A stretch of 64,000 bases of DNA from Berkiella sp050247135 (lineage in GTDB: Bacteria > Pseudomonadota > Gammaproteobacteria > Berkiellales > Berkiellaceae), in contig JBFWUT010000006.1 of assembly GCA_050247135.1 (NCBI GenBank), positions 1 through 64,000 on the forward strand, in the 5' to 3' direction. The notes under the pieces are model-generated. The model worked only from the letters and a program-made list of their open reading frames with translations. It did not search any database and was not told the origin of the DNA. Shown here one piece after another: positions 51,894 through 60,189 of the stretch; within the stretch, counting starts at the first letter, position 1, and each line of letters starts with the position of its first letter. A program made the position numbers and the translations under genes.

Positions 51894-52016
51894 GAAAAAT
51901 GCCTGCTGTTAGCGTCTTATAATTAACTTAGCATGAAAAATCCCTGCCCTCAATGAAAAGCACCTGCAATTTGATAAAATTGTGAAAAACACCTGCTCCT
52001 TGTGAACAAAGTCCTG
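51842..52016 (+). repeat. Six copies of a [CAT]-rTGAAAAAnnCCTGC repeat over the Fic promoter
   Basis: On the plus strand, related 16-base units start at 51842 (inside the coding start), 51891 (over the start codon), 51932, 51952, 51981 and 52001. Consensus is rTGAAAAAnnCCTGC; the first and last are the most diverged. Start-to-start distances are 49, 41, 20, 29 and 20. All point the same way. This looks like a binding array for an autoregulator. Distances are irregular and there are no CRISPR-style spacers. Confidence 0.7.
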
Positions 52017-52080
52017 TATGCGAGTTAAGTTTGATTATCGTACAGATATTTTATCTGGATTTCAATCTCTCAAAGCGCCC

Positions 52081-53112
52081 CTACCAAGGCGTTGGCTTAG
52101 GATTGCGCTCTTCAAAATGGCCCTGGTGCCAATACGGATAAATCGCTTCCATGTGACTAGCGGCATCTAATTTGGCCATTTGCTCTAGTGTTAACGTCCA
52201 GCCTAGGGCGCCCATATTTTGCTGTAATTGCTCTTTATTGCGCGCACCAATCACAATATTCGCAACCGTTGGGCGCTGCAATAACCAGCGCAAAGCAACC
52301 TGTGGGACTAATTTACCGGTTTCATTGGCAATTTCTGTTAGAACATCAACCACATTAAATAATTGGGCTTCATTCACTGGAGGGCCACCTTCTGCGCCTC
52401 CTGCTTTAATTCGCCCCTCTGGCAGTGGTTTGTTACGTTGGATCTTGCCAGTTAACCGCCCCCACCCTAATGGACTCCAAACCATTAATCCCAAACCTTG
52501 ATCAAGGCACAATGGCATTAATTCCCATTCAAATTCACGGCCTATTAACGAATAATAACCTTGATAGACGACATAACGAGCAAGTCCATATTTTTCACTG
52601 ACTGCCAACGATTTCATGACATGCCAACCCGAAAAATTCGAACAACCAATATAACGTACTTTGCCGCTTTGTACTAAATGATCTAGCGTACTTAATACTT
52701 CATCAACAGGTGTTAACGCGTCAAATCCATGCATAAAATAAATATCAATATGATCGGTATTTAAGCGCTGCAAGCTTTCTTCACACGCTTTTATCAGATG
52801 ATAACGTGAGGAACCGACTTGATTAGGCCCTTTGCCCATCGCAAAGGTCGCTTTGGTTGATATTAATACCTCATCACGCCGCCCTTTAATGGCTTTGCCG
52901 AGAATTTCTTCTGCCAGACCGAGTGAATACATATTAGCCGTATCAAAAAGATTTAAGCCACCCTCAAGACAAATACTAACTAATTCGGAAGCTTCTTTAA
53001 CATCGGTAGTACCCCACTTTTCAAACATGGGTGAATTGCCACCAAAAGTCCCGGTTCCTAAACTTAAAACGGGTACTTTCAGTCCTGAATGCCCTAATTG
53101 CCGATATTCCAT
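52081..53112 (-). CDS. Aldo/keto reductase (general stress/YghZ-like type)
   Basis: ATG 53112 is preceded by GAGG. The tetrad D57 (LFDTA), Y62 (NMYS), K87 (ISTKA), H128 (YFMHG) is present. The 343-aa length and motifs GCSNFSGWHV, SPLGWGRLTGK and NIVIGARNKEQL fit the AKR11/12 group. A cytosolic NADPH-dependent reductase. The next gene downstream starts... upstream on this strand is the 53124-53897 hydrolase, whose stop is 11 bases away, so the two form an operon. Confidence 0.88.
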   Translation of the reverse strand: MEYRQLGHSGLKVPVLSLGTGTFGGNSPMFEKWGTTDVKEASELVSICLEGGLNLFDTANMYSLGLAEEILGKAIKGRRDEVLISTKATFAMGKGPNQVGSSRYHLIKACEESLQRLNTDHIDIYFMHGFDALTPVDEVLSTLDHLVQSGKVRYIGCSNFSGWHVMKSLAVSEKYGLARYVVYQGYYSLIGREFEWELMPLCLDQGLGLMVWSPLGWGRLTGKIQRNKPLPEGRIKAGGAEGGPPVNEAQLFNVVDVLTEIANETGKLVPQVALRWLLQRPTVANIVIGARNKEQLQQNMGALGWTLTLEQMAKLDAASHMEAIYPYWHQGHFEERNPKPTPW

Positions 53113-53123
53113 AACCACCTCAT

Positions 53124-53897
53124 TTAAATTAATTTCTTGATTAACTCGCCGGGGTTCTCAAGTGGACTAGAATGTCCCCCTGTAATAGTCATGAATTTTG
53201 AATCTTTTATTTTATTAGCTAATTCTTGGCTCTCTACGGGTAAACAAACAATATCTTCACTCGCGGCTATAACCGTAGTCGGAACTTTAATGTCACCTAA
53301 CCATTTGTTGGAATCAAATTTTTTAATGGCAGCAAGTTGCCGTGACAAAATCTCATAGGTAGGTGGAAAAGGATTATTCAAACACACCTCTTTATAAGAG
53401 GCAATATTTTGAGGTGTTAAATAGGCAGGAGAATAAAACCATGGCATCGAGGCTTCAATCAACGTATCAAAAGGAACATTGGCTTTGAGCATCGCAAGAA
53501 ATGCTTCTAACATCATGACAGAACGTTGATTTATCTTTGCCGCTGAATTCAAAATAATTAGTTTTGAAATATCATCAGGATAATCACGCGCGATGGTTTG
53601 CGCAATCATTCCTCCCATGGACTGCCCTAGAATAATGGGCTGCTGCAAATCAAGTACTTTGATTAATTGCATAACATCTGCTGCCATTAAATCAATACTT
53701 AATGTGGTTTCAGTATCAACAGTTTGACCCATTCCGCGGTTATCAAAAATCAATACTGTAAAATGCTGGATAAGTTTATCAAAGATAGCATTCCAAAAAG
53801 TGTGATCACAAGAATATCCGGCAATGAGAACCAAAGGCGTTCCTTGTCCCTGACATTCATAAAAAAATGTCGTGTTACCTATCTGTATTTTGCTCAT
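53124..53897 (-). CDS. Alpha/beta hydrolase
   Basis: LIAGYSCD (oxyanion region, about 24-31), FDNRGMGQT (51-59) and the elbow GQSMGG with S93 define the fold. The acid is in AASEDIVC and the histidine in TGGHSSP near residue 242. At 257 aa it resembles 3-oxoadipate enol-lactonase and its relatives. No signal peptide. First gene of an operon with the aldo/keto reductase. Confidence 0.85.
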   Translation of the reverse strand: MSKIQIGNTTFFYECQGQGTPLVLIAGYSCDHTFWNAIFDKLIQHFTVLIFDNRGMGQTVDTETTLSIDLMAADVMQLIKVLDLQQPIILGQSMGGMIAQTIARDYPDDISKLIILNSAAKINQRSVMMLEAFLAMLKANVPFDTLIEASMPWFYSPAYLTPQNIASYKEVCLNNPFPPTYEILSRQLAAIKKFDSNKWLGDIKVPTTVIAASEDIVCLPVESQELANKIKDSKFMTITGGHSSPLENPGELIKKLI

Positions 53898-54005
53898 ACT
53901 TGCACCATCGATGTTGAGTTCCTATAAAGATAGCTTACAATGCTATAGTTATAAGTTGACCAAAGTGCATTTTGGCAGACTGACTTTAAACCCAGGGGTG
54001 TATTA

Positions 54006-54476
54006 ATGAGCTACGTAGATTCCAACCTCATGAAGGACGAAACGGTCATGCACCGTGCCAAGCTGCATAAAATTCTTTTTGTTTGGCCAGGATTGGTTGC
54101 TTTTGTCGCACTGGTTTTTAGCTTGTGGATATTGGTCAATCCACAGTACAACGTCAAATTTGCTGGAATTGGCGTGATTGTGGCCGTTATTTTCTTACTC
54201 TCACCCTACATCCAATATATCACTAGCGAATATGCAGTGACTAATAAAAGAGTCATTGTGAAAGTAGGACTGATACGCCGGCAGACCTTAGAAACCTTAT
54301 TACAAAAGATTGAAGCCATCTCTGTCGATCAATCTGTTTTGGGGCGCATATTAAATTACGGCACCATTACCATCACAGGTACCGGCGGCACCAGAGAATC
54401 TTTTATGAATATCGCCGATCCCTTAGGTTTTCGCCGAGCCGTGCAAGAACAAACTGATGCTTTGGATAACCCCTAG
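54006..54476 (+). CDS. Bacterial PH-domain (bPH2/YdbS-like) membrane protein
   Basis: Two hydrophobic helices (about 25-45 and 52-68) are followed by a bPH2 domain: YAVTNKRVIVKVGLIRRQT, then LLQKIEAISVDQSVLGRIL and GTITITGTGGT. Such short membrane-anchored proteins are widespread and of unknown role. The last 4 bases overlap the end of the convergent dienelactone hydrolase gene. Confidence 0.8.
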   Translation: MSYVDSNLMKDETVMHRAKLHKILFVWPGLVAFVALVFSLWILVNPQYNVKFAGIGVIVAVIFLLSPYIQYITSEYAVTNKRVIVKVGLIRRQTLETLLQKIEAISVDQSVLGRILNYGTITITGTGGTRESFMNIADPLGFRRAVQEQTDALDNP

Positions 54477-55261
54477 TTGTTATCCAATTGCTGTTTAAGA
54501 AACTGCTCAAACGCTTCCCAAGATTGTTGATCAGCTGCCCTGTTGTAAGCGACTCCCTTGCTAGTATCACTGCCTGCCTTAGGGTTGGTGAATGCATGCA
54601 CAGCACCCGGGTATTCAATGAATTCATAATGATGCGGTGCATTTTTCATTTCCTCTTTGAAAGCAGCCACTTCAGCGGGTGGCACATGAGGGTCATCAGC
54701 CCCGTGCAACACTAATACAGGGCCTTTAATTTTCTTAGCGTCTTCTGGCGTTGGATTAGATAACCCACCATGAAAAGTCACGATACCCGCCAAAGGTACC
54801 CCTGTGCGCGCTAGCTCTAGAGCTCCTGTACCCCCAAAGCAATAGCCCATTACCATGATTTTTTTACCGTTGACAGCCCCCATTGACAGCAGCTTATCGT
54901 AAGCACCTCTCATTCTTTTACGAAACAAAGCTCTATCACCTATATATTTCGTGGCCAATTCACCAGCTTCTTTGTTATCTTTAGGTCGCACCCCTTTACC
55001 ATAGACATCGACGACAAAAGCGACATAACCTTCTTTGGCCAGTTTGTCTGCCTTTTCTTTAGCAAAGCTGCCCACCCCCATCCAATCCGGGACAATTAAA
55101 ATACCCGGCCTTAAACCCTTTTTCTTTTCAGTATCATACGCAACATAGCCTTCCATGGTCGTGCCATCGGCTTTATATGACACTTTTTCTGCTTTAATGG
55201 CAGCCTGTACGCTCATGCAAACGAGTAAAGTTGATAAAAGCAGCAACGGTCTAAAAGCCAT
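54473..55261 (-). CDS. Exported dienelactone hydrolase-family protein
   Basis: A signal peptide (1-20, ending SVQA) precedes a DLH fold: VPDWMGVGSFAKEKADKLA, VDVYGKG, the nucleophile elbow GYCFGG with C141, LHGADDPHVP (aspartate) and VHAFTNP (histidine). Cysteine as nucleophile is typical of the DLH family. Export is common among gammaproteobacterial homologues. Substrate unknown. It lies 13 bases downstream of the next minus-strand gene's stop, so a shared transcript is likely. Confidence 0.85.
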   Translation of the reverse strand: MAFRPLLLLSTLLVCMSVQAAIKAEKVSYKADGTTMEGYVAYDTEKKKGLRPGILIVPDWMGVGSFAKEKADKLAKEGYVAFVVDVYGKGVRPKDNKEAGELATKYIGDRALFRKRMRGAYDKLLSMGAVNGKKIMVMGYCFGGTGALELARTGVPLAGIVTFHGGLSNPTPEDAKKIKGPVLVLHGADDPHVPPAEVAAFKEEMKNAPHHYEFIEYPGAVHAFTNPKAGSDTSKGVAYNRAADQQSWEAFEQFLKQQLDNN

Positions 55262-55274
55262 AGCGAGTTATCCT

Positions 55275-55775
55275 TTAATAGCGATGCAACTTAACATTGG
55301 ATGATACGCACTTAATTTCATAAGAGGTGATATGAGCAATATCTTTGCGCGCTAACGGCACATTACTGGTGCGGATCCTTTGGTCATTTCCGGCCTGCAC
55401 AAGCATATCACCCGTGGTCTTGGCAATCAGTCCCTTTTTGCCTTTCAAAACCAGTTGATAATGGATGTAGTTTTTTTCAGGAGACTGATTATGAATAACA
55501 AATTCTCCTTTTACAACATCTTTGTAATGTTCATCGTCATAGACATGATCGTGATACAAAATAAGATCACCGCTCATTTTATGATCTCTTAGAACAAATG
55601 AAATCTTTTTAGGATCATCATGCCCTGGATCATTAATGGTGATATCGCCAGATTTGCTGAGATGGCATTTGTTAATGCCATTCACCACTGTACATTTTGA
55701 ACTATTCGTATTCGGCTTGGCGTTTACAGCGGTTGCTAACATCATCATGATGATACATGCAGTTTTTTTCAACAT
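55275..55775 (-). CDS. Small exported protein whose ribosome site is inside a hairpin
   Basis: A signal peptide (1-19, MLKKTACIIMMMLATAVNA) leads to a 147-residue beta-rich mature part with cysteines in SKCTVV and NKCHLS near its N-terminus, and late EIKCVS. No family is recognised. The ribosome site AGAAGG is seven bases upstream of ATG but lies wholly in the 3' arm of a 12-bp hairpin (55778-55821), so translation is likely conditional. It is followed 13 bases later by the DLH gene. Confidence 0.7.
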   Translation of the reverse strand: MLKKTACIIMMMLATAVNAKPNTNSSKCTVVNGINKCHLSKSGDITINDPGHDDPKKISFVLRDHKMSGDLILYHDHVYDDEHYKDVVKGEFVIHNQSPEKNYIHYQLVLKGKKGLIAKTTGDMLVQAGNDQRIRTSNVPLARKDIAHITSYEIKCVSSNVKLHRY

Positions 55776-55777
55776 AA

Positions 55778-55821
55778 AAAAACCTTCTAAGTCCCTTTAC
55801 TATAAAACGTAGAAGGTTTTT
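55778..55821 (-). promoter_or_regulatory. Hairpin covering a ribosome binding site (attenuator or RNA thermometer candidate)
   Basis: AAAAACCTTCTA (55821 to 55810 on the minus strand) pairs perfectly with TAGAAGGTTTTT (55789 to 55778). The 3' arm holds AGAAGG, and its T run reaches the ATG at 55775. The stem has 9 A-T and 3 G-C pairs, so it should melt easily. It could also be the terminator of 55884-56540. Confidence 0.65.
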
Positions 55822-55883
55822 AAAATAATGAAAGTTTTCTTGGTGAAAACAGCCTATTTATTATTGTTGTATATGCAAAATGT

Positions 55884-56540
55884 TTAGCGTTTATGTCCTG
55901 TTACATTGTGATTGCGATCTAATGACTTGACTGTTTCTATAAATACACTGAGGGTTAAACCAAGGCCAGGAGCGCACTGTTCAAAAACCGCAGATTCTGG
56001 GTTTCTGCCTTGACCTTTAGCCATATTAATCCAATAGGTATGGTTATTCACATCATTCTGCTTTAATGCATTTTCTGCAAGCGCAACCTGAGCGTAAATA
56101 TTGCCATTTTTCGCAATGTCTTCTAATTTTTTAAACATGCAGGACTGAACCATTTTTTCGTTGACATTTTTTGGCAAAGCCAATTTACCATTCACAGTGA
56201 GTGCTTCAGTCATACAATCTGATGCAACTTTTTTGTAGGCTTTGGTTTGCTGGGTTGCGCATGTTGTAAGATTAAGATCTAATATATCCTTTTTTTGCGC
56301 CAATTGTTTTAAGTACTCCTTAAAGGCAGGATTAGGATCAGATTTGACTAATTGGTTTAACATCCCTACCACACATTGATCTTCCAATTCACACCCCGAT
56401 AAAACAGCAAACAGTTTCAATGCATCCTGCTCATCAGTCGACGCCGCTGCCTGTGGGGCCGGCATAACAGGGGTTACTGCATATACATGGGTAACCATGA
56501 TTGCTAAGAGTGCTCCAACGAATAATCTAAAAACCTTCAT
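55884..56540 (-). CDS. Exported helical protein, unknown function (218 aa)
   Basis: A signal peptide (1-21, ending HVYA) is followed by a proline-rich bridge and a helical domain with six cysteines (SGCELEDQCVVG, TTCAT, SDCMT, QSCMF, EQCAPG), probably three disulfides. YAQVALAENALKQNDVNNHT and the helix before it look like a Sel1- or TPR-like pair. It is a single gene ending near the hairpin at 55778-55821. Confidence 0.65.
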   Translation of the reverse strand: MKVFRLFVGALLAIMVTHVYAVTPVMPAPQAAASTDEQDALKLFAVLSGCELEDQCVVGMLNQLVKSDPNPAFKEYLKQLAQKKDILDLNLTTCATQQTKAYKKVASDCMTEALTVNGKLALPKNVNEKMVQSCMFKKLEDIAKNGNIYAQVALAENALKQNDVNNHTYWINMAKGQGRNPESAVFEQCAPGLGLTLSVFIETVKSLDRNHNVTGHKR

Positions 56541-56597
56541 GTTTCACCTAAGAGGTCGATACATTGTTTAAGGGAACTTAGCAATAAAGTAAGCAGA

Positions 56598-57332
56598 ATG
56601 CAAAAACACACTGTCATGATCACCAGCTTCAATTTTATAAAACAGATGAGTCAAACAATTTTGCTTCTTCTCATGTGTTCCTTCTTACCCTTAAATGCTC
56701 ATGCGACATCGAGCCCTCCTGTTAAAAACAAATACTGGGAAGCTTATTTTAAAAGCAAACTACGAGATCCGCCGGCAGGTTTTGTCGTGACCGCACTAAA
56801 TGCTTTACAGCAGAGTAATCCTCCCGGTCGTAAAGTGGCTATCGATTTAGGCTGTGGTGTGGGACATGAAACGTTAGAATTACTCAAGAAAGGTTACCAT
56901 GTCGTTGCGATTGATGGACAACCGCAAGCGTTTGACTATATGAAACAATTACCCATGATGCACCAATACGAGGGAAATCTCAAAACCGTGGTTTCGTCTT
57001 TTGAAAAACTCAATTTTGCTGAGTTGCCAGAAGCCGACATGATTGTGGCGAGTTTTGCATTACCCTTTATGAAAGCCAATGACTTTAACCGTGTGTGGAC
57101 AGAAGTCAAAGGTAAGATAAAACCGGGCGGTTATTTTGTGGGCAATTTCTTTGATCCTGATGATAGCTTTTTTGCGCAAAAGTTTCGTTCATCCATGACT
57201 TTTCACAATAAAGTACAAGCCATGGCACTGTTTCACGGGTTTCAAATTGTGGGTTTTCAAGAAGTGAATACACCGGCCTCGAAGCCTGGGACCATGAATC
57301 ATTATTATGCGTTTGTGGGCAAGAAATTGTAA
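56598..57332 (+). CDS. Exported SAM-dependent methyltransferase-like protein
   Basis: An N-terminal hydrophobic signal (about 17-37, SQTILLLLMCSFLPLNAHA) precedes a complete class I methyltransferase: VAIDLGCGVGHETLELL (motif I), VVAIDGQPQA (acidic loop), DMIVASFALPFM (motif II) and IKPGGYFVGNFF. The first ATG has a weak ribosome site; the ATG at 56646 would also keep the signal. Motifs are intact, yet SAM is not present in the periplasm. Like the AdoMetDC-like protein at 42090, it may be secreted into a host, or it may be lipid-anchored facing inward. Confidence 0.7.
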   Translation: MQKHTVMITSFNFIKQMSQTILLLLMCSFLPLNAHATSSPPVKNKYWEAYFKSKLRDPPAGFVVTALNALQQSNPPGRKVAIDLGCGVGHETLELLKKGYHVVAIDGQPQAFDYMKQLPMMHQYEGNLKTVVSSFEKLNFAELPEADMIVASFALPFMKANDFNRVWTEVKGKIKPGGYFVGNFFDPDDSFFAQKFRSSMTFHNKVQAMALFHGFQIVGFQEVNTPASKPGTMNHYYAFVGKKL

Positions 57333-57358
57333 GCCTTCCTTGGCTTAAGATGATTTGA

Positions 57359-58000
57359 CTAGATCTTAATGGAACGGCGTGCTGCACTGGCAGCAATTTT
57401 CGCTTGCAATTCGTCCATACCGCCCATCATACCCATGCCTTTAGGTTTAGCAGGTGTTGCTACCGCAGCTGGTGCTTCAGTGGCGTTTGCTGGGCCATTT
57501 TCAATATTCGCTTTAGGAGCGTCTACCACACCGCCTTTTGCCACAACCGGGGCAACACGCGTTTCGGCCTTCTTTAATCTCGTTGCACCAGTCGCTAAAT
57601 CAGCACCAGAGAATAACAGAGCCGGTCTAACCCCAGCAGGTGCAGCCGCTTGTGCTTTAGGCGCAGCCGGTGCTTTAGGTGGTGCAGGAGGAGCCGGAGG
57701 TGCTTTTGGAACAGTGGGGGCAACGGGAGCAACAGATGTATCAACAGCTACCACAGGAACAGCAACAGGCACTACAGGGGCAGCAACAGGTTGTTTTACA
57801 GGAGTGGTAGGCAATGGACGACCCACGTTTTTGGTCGTTTTGACAACAGCAGTTTTAGGTGTAACAACTGTTGCAGTCACAGTAATGGGTTCTCTGGCAG
57901 GGACTACCGTTGCGGTAACGCGTTGGGCATTTTTGCTTCTTAAATTGGCTCTTAATTTGGTAAGTGTCTCTAAATCTAATACAGGACCTTGCACTGACAT
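57359..58000 (-). CDS. Proline/alanine-rich protein resembling the actin-binding half of Ena/VASP or WH2 proteins (213 aa)
   Basis: GGGGA precedes the ATG. A leading helix (9-25) is followed by a low-complexity linker and a proline-rich stretch at 91-123 (APPAPPAPPKAPAAPKA). Next, LLFSGADLATGATRLKKAET (128-147) resembles the monomeric-actin motif of WH2, Ena/VASP or thymosin beta proteins (LL-x-x-I-x-x-G-x-x-LKK). The end, GGMDELQAKIAASAARRS, resembles the filament-binding motif of Ena/VASP (G-L-M-E-E-M-x-x-x-LARRR). That order, Pro-rich then G-actin then F-actin, is the Ena/VASP order. Bacterial actin mimics exist (RickA, Sca2, BimA). Low complexity makes chance resemblance possible. Confidence 0.55.
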   Translation of the reverse strand: MSVQGPVLDLETLTKLRANLRSKNAQRVTATVVPAREPITVTATVVTPKTAVVKTTKNVGRPLPTTPVKQPVAAPVVPVAVPVVAVDTSVAPVAPTVPKAPPAPPAPPKAPAAPKAQAAAPAGVRPALLFSGADLATGATRLKKAETRVAPVVAKGGVVDAPKANIENGPANATEAPAAVATPAKPKGMGMMGGMDELQAKIAASAARRSIKI

Positions 58001-58106
58001 GTTTAATTCCCCTAATGGAATAATAATAAAAGATGCTTATTAGGGTATTGAAATTAAAAATGCTTAGATAGAGTTAGCTGACCAGAATTTGTCATTTTAA
58101 GACAAA

Positions 58107-58140
58107 AGGGTTATGCCAGCCAGACGAGCGGCATAACCCT
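58107..58140 (-). terminator. Terminator after small disordered-protein gene
   Basis: AGGGTTATGCC and GGCATAACCCT form an 11-bp stem with a 12-base loop; TTTTG follows on the minus strand. It lies 12 bases past the stop of 58152-58385. Confidence 0.8.
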
Positions 58141-58151
58141 CTTTCTGACAT

Positions 58152-58385
58152 TTACCAGCCTTTCTTTTTATAAGGATGAGCGCCAGGAGGGGATGAACCC
58201 AAAACGCTTAAATTAGCATCAACACTTGGGTCGGGAGCGAATGTTAGCTCTATCCTGCCAGGATGCGAGGAAGCTAAGGGGCGTCCGATAAGAATAGGCG
58301 CTGATCTAGGAATGTTGATGGGTGCTGAGGAAGTTGTGTTTGTTGAATTTTCTGGTGAGGGAACAATGGGGCCAGGTTTAGACAT
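58152..58385 (-). CDS. Small disordered proline/serine-rich protein (77 aa)
   Basis: AAGGAG lies six bases ahead of the ATG, the best ribosome site in this region, and a strong terminator follows, so the gene is real. The product is rich in proline, serine and asparagine (PGPIVPSPENSTNTTSSAP, SSPPGAHPYKKKGW) with no predicted fold, signal peptide or cysteine. It lies just upstream of the actin-mimic-like gene on the same strand, but a terminator separates them. Function unknown. Confidence 0.6.
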   Translation of the reverse strand: MSKPGPIVPSPENSTNTTSSAPINIPRSAPILIGRPLASSHPGRIELTFAPDPSVDANLSVLGSSPPGAHPYKKKGW

Positions 58386-58618
58386 GTCAATCTCCTTTTA
58401 CTTCATAACAACTTATATCGTATAGAATCGGCTATTTATTGCAATGGCAAAATTATTTACAGCCTATGAATGGTTAGTCGTTATACTCAACTATACCGCC
58501 ATAATGCCAATCAACAGGCTCCTTTCTTGCTTCGTCTGGAATGGCTTGCAAAATAAGTTATAGGGTCTAGAATATTTTGGCTAACTCCCCCATTAATTCA
58601 AATGCAAAGAGTGTATTT

Positions 58619-59224
58619 ATGATAGTCACACCCTTAGTCAAAGGTTTTGGAATGGGCGCCAGCCTCATTATGGCCATTGGCGCGCAAAATGCATTTGTTT
58701 TAAAACAGGGACTTAAACGACATCACTTATTCTTAACCGCCATTACTTGCTTCATTTGTGACTCCGTTCTCATCGTATTAGGCGTCACCGGTCTTGGCCT
58801 GATCATTGACGACTTTCCTACGTTAGTAAATGCATTACGTTGGGGGGGTGCTCTATTTTTAGTCGCTTATGGAATTCGTTCTTTCATCAGCGTCTTTAAC
58901 CCTCACGCACTGATTGCTGAGCTTGACGGTCCTAAGAAAAACCGCCTTGCAACCTTAGCGGCCTTATTGGCGTTTACTTTGTTAAACCCTCATACCTATA
59001 TCGATACTTTCTTGATTTTGGGTAATGTGGGGGCTCAACACCCTGTTGAAGAACATTTACCGTTTGTGGTTGGGGCATTGGGAGCTTCATTTGCCTGGTT
59101 TTTTGGCCTGACTTATGGTGCTAGCACGTTAAGCCATGTTTTTCGCAATCCACGCGCTTGGCAGATTTTGGATGCTGTGATGGGTTTTGTGATGCTGAGT
59201 ATCGCTTACTCATTAGTTATCTGA
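58619..59224 (+). CDS. argO: LysE/ArgO-family amino acid exporter
   Basis: The start at 58619 has AAGAG upstream; the frame opens 14 codons earlier. The 201-aa protein has about six spans and the LysE signatures GASLIMAIGAQNAFVLKQG near its N-terminus and LLAFTLLNPHTYIDTFLILG in the middle. LysE/ArgO exports lysine or arginine across the inner membrane. ArgO is the closest guess; the substrate is not certain. It is convergent with 59217-59696, overlapping by 8 bases. Confidence 0.85.
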   Translation: MIVTPLVKGFGMGASLIMAIGAQNAFVLKQGLKRHHLFLTAITCFICDSVLIVLGVTGLGLIIDDFPTLVNALRWGGALFLVAYGIRSFISVFNPHALIAELDGPKKNRLATLAALLAFTLLNPHTYIDTFLILGNVGAQHPVEEHLPFVVGALGASFAWFFGLTYGASTLSHVFRNPRAWQILDAVMGFVMLSIAYSLVI

Positions 59225-59696
59225 TTTGGGCTTTGAAGCTGGCGATATTATGCTCGGTATTCTCAATCACATGGACAATCTCTCGGTCGAGAAACTGAGC
59301 CACCGGCGAAAATCGGCTGCTTAATACGAATCGCAGCATCCACTCTTTAAGGTTGCCACGTCGCTGCTTGAAGGCTTGAACATAAGCTAGAAACAGCTTT
59401 GCATATTCCAAATCAACGATACTGGGTTGGTAAACATGGTTACCCAATAAAATGGGGAAAGCACTTTGCATTTGTGCCGCTTTACCCGAGGCTTGTCTGC
59501 CATAAGACATTGCAAACTGCACCATCTCTTTCACTGAGATCCGTTTAAAAGTATTCGCTGCTTGATAATACACTTGTAATTTGTTCTCATCTGCAGGTGT
59601 TTTCACATATTGACGAAGATTTTTAATCTCAGCGAGATAGTGATCGACAAGATGGTCAATCGAAAATTTACTATCCATAAAACTAATATCAGTCAT
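59217..59696 (-). CDS. Hypothetical helical protein, 159 aa
   Basis: GGGGAGG touches an ATG at 59702 but is correctly spaced (six bases) from ATG 59696, which I use. The chain is all-helical and basic, with no hydrophobic segment or known domain (VKEMVQFAMSYGRQASGKAA; MLRFVLSSRFSPVAQFLDRE). Neighbours include the Nudix-like gene 25 bases upstream on the same strand, so they may share a transcript. Confidence 0.55.
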   Translation of the reverse strand: MTDISFMDSKFSIDHLVDHYLAEIKNLRQYVKTPADENKLQVYYQAANTFKRISVKEMVQFAMSYGRQASGKAAQMQSAFPILLGNHVYQPSIVDLEYAKLFLAYVQAFKQRRGNLKEWMLRFVLSSRFSPVAQFLDREIVHVIENTEHNIASFKAQIR

Positions 59697-59721
59697 TGTC
59701 ATCCTCCCCTTTCTAGTATAG

Positions 59722-60135
59722 TCACTTAGAGGCTAATGATGAATGATCATTTAAGGCGTCCTCACACAATGACACCACTAAAGGATGGAATAAGGCCAAT
59801 CCGTGTAAGTTCTCTAGCGTTTTGATCCATCTATAGCCATGAAGATGGCCTTTTTTGGTTGTTTCGACATGCACGAAAAAAGCAAAAGTTGGCTCTTTGG
59901 CAATCACGTTTGCCGGAAAACTTTGTGCCCAAAGTATTTTGGAGAAATGGAGGTCCTCTAGCCAGGTTTTTTGTTTTATAGCAAAGAATAGTTGGTTACG
60001 CCAATCTTCACCTGGGTGCACTTCACAGCCACAAAAGGTAAAACTGCCACTTGCAATTTGATCATTGAATATCATCACGCCTTCGGTAGGATGAGTAACA
60101 ACGCCAATGACGTAAATACGATGTAACTGCAACAT
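59722..60135 (-). CDS. Nudix-like protein with degenerate catalytic box (137 aa)
   Basis: I start at ATG 60135, with GGGTG upstream, because longer frames run into the divergent pcm promoter and gene. The region GCEVHPGEDWRNQLFFAIKQ lines up with a Nudix box (G-x5-E-x7-R-E-x-x-E-E), but the catalytic R-E-x-x-E-E has become F-A-I-K-Q-K, so metal binding is probably lost. The surrounding strands fit the fold (IYVIGVVTHP, FTFCGCEV, FAFFVHVETT). It may be a non-enzymatic binder, or only distantly related. Confidence 0.5.
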   Translation of the reverse strand: MLQLHRIYVIGVVTHPTEGVMIFNDQIASGSFTFCGCEVHPGEDWRNQLFFAIKQKTWLEDLHFSKILWAQSFPANVIAKEPTFAFFVHVETTKKGHLHGYRWIKTLENLHGLALFHPLVVSLCEDALNDHSSLASK

Positions 60136-60189
60136 ATTTTTCACCCAGTCTTTGATCAAGAGTATAATATTAAGCAAAGGGGAGCAAAC

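Noticed and set aside
51842..52016. Fic promoter repeats as a CRISPR array
   Set aside because: Units are only 16 bases, vary in sequence, and spacing ranges from 20 to 49 bases; no cas genes.
57369..58043. 224-codon plus-strand frame opposite the proline/alanine-rich protein
   Set aside because: GC-biased low-complexity DNA opens both strands. Only the minus frame has a good ribosome site (GGGGA) and a sensible protein start; the plus frame has neither.
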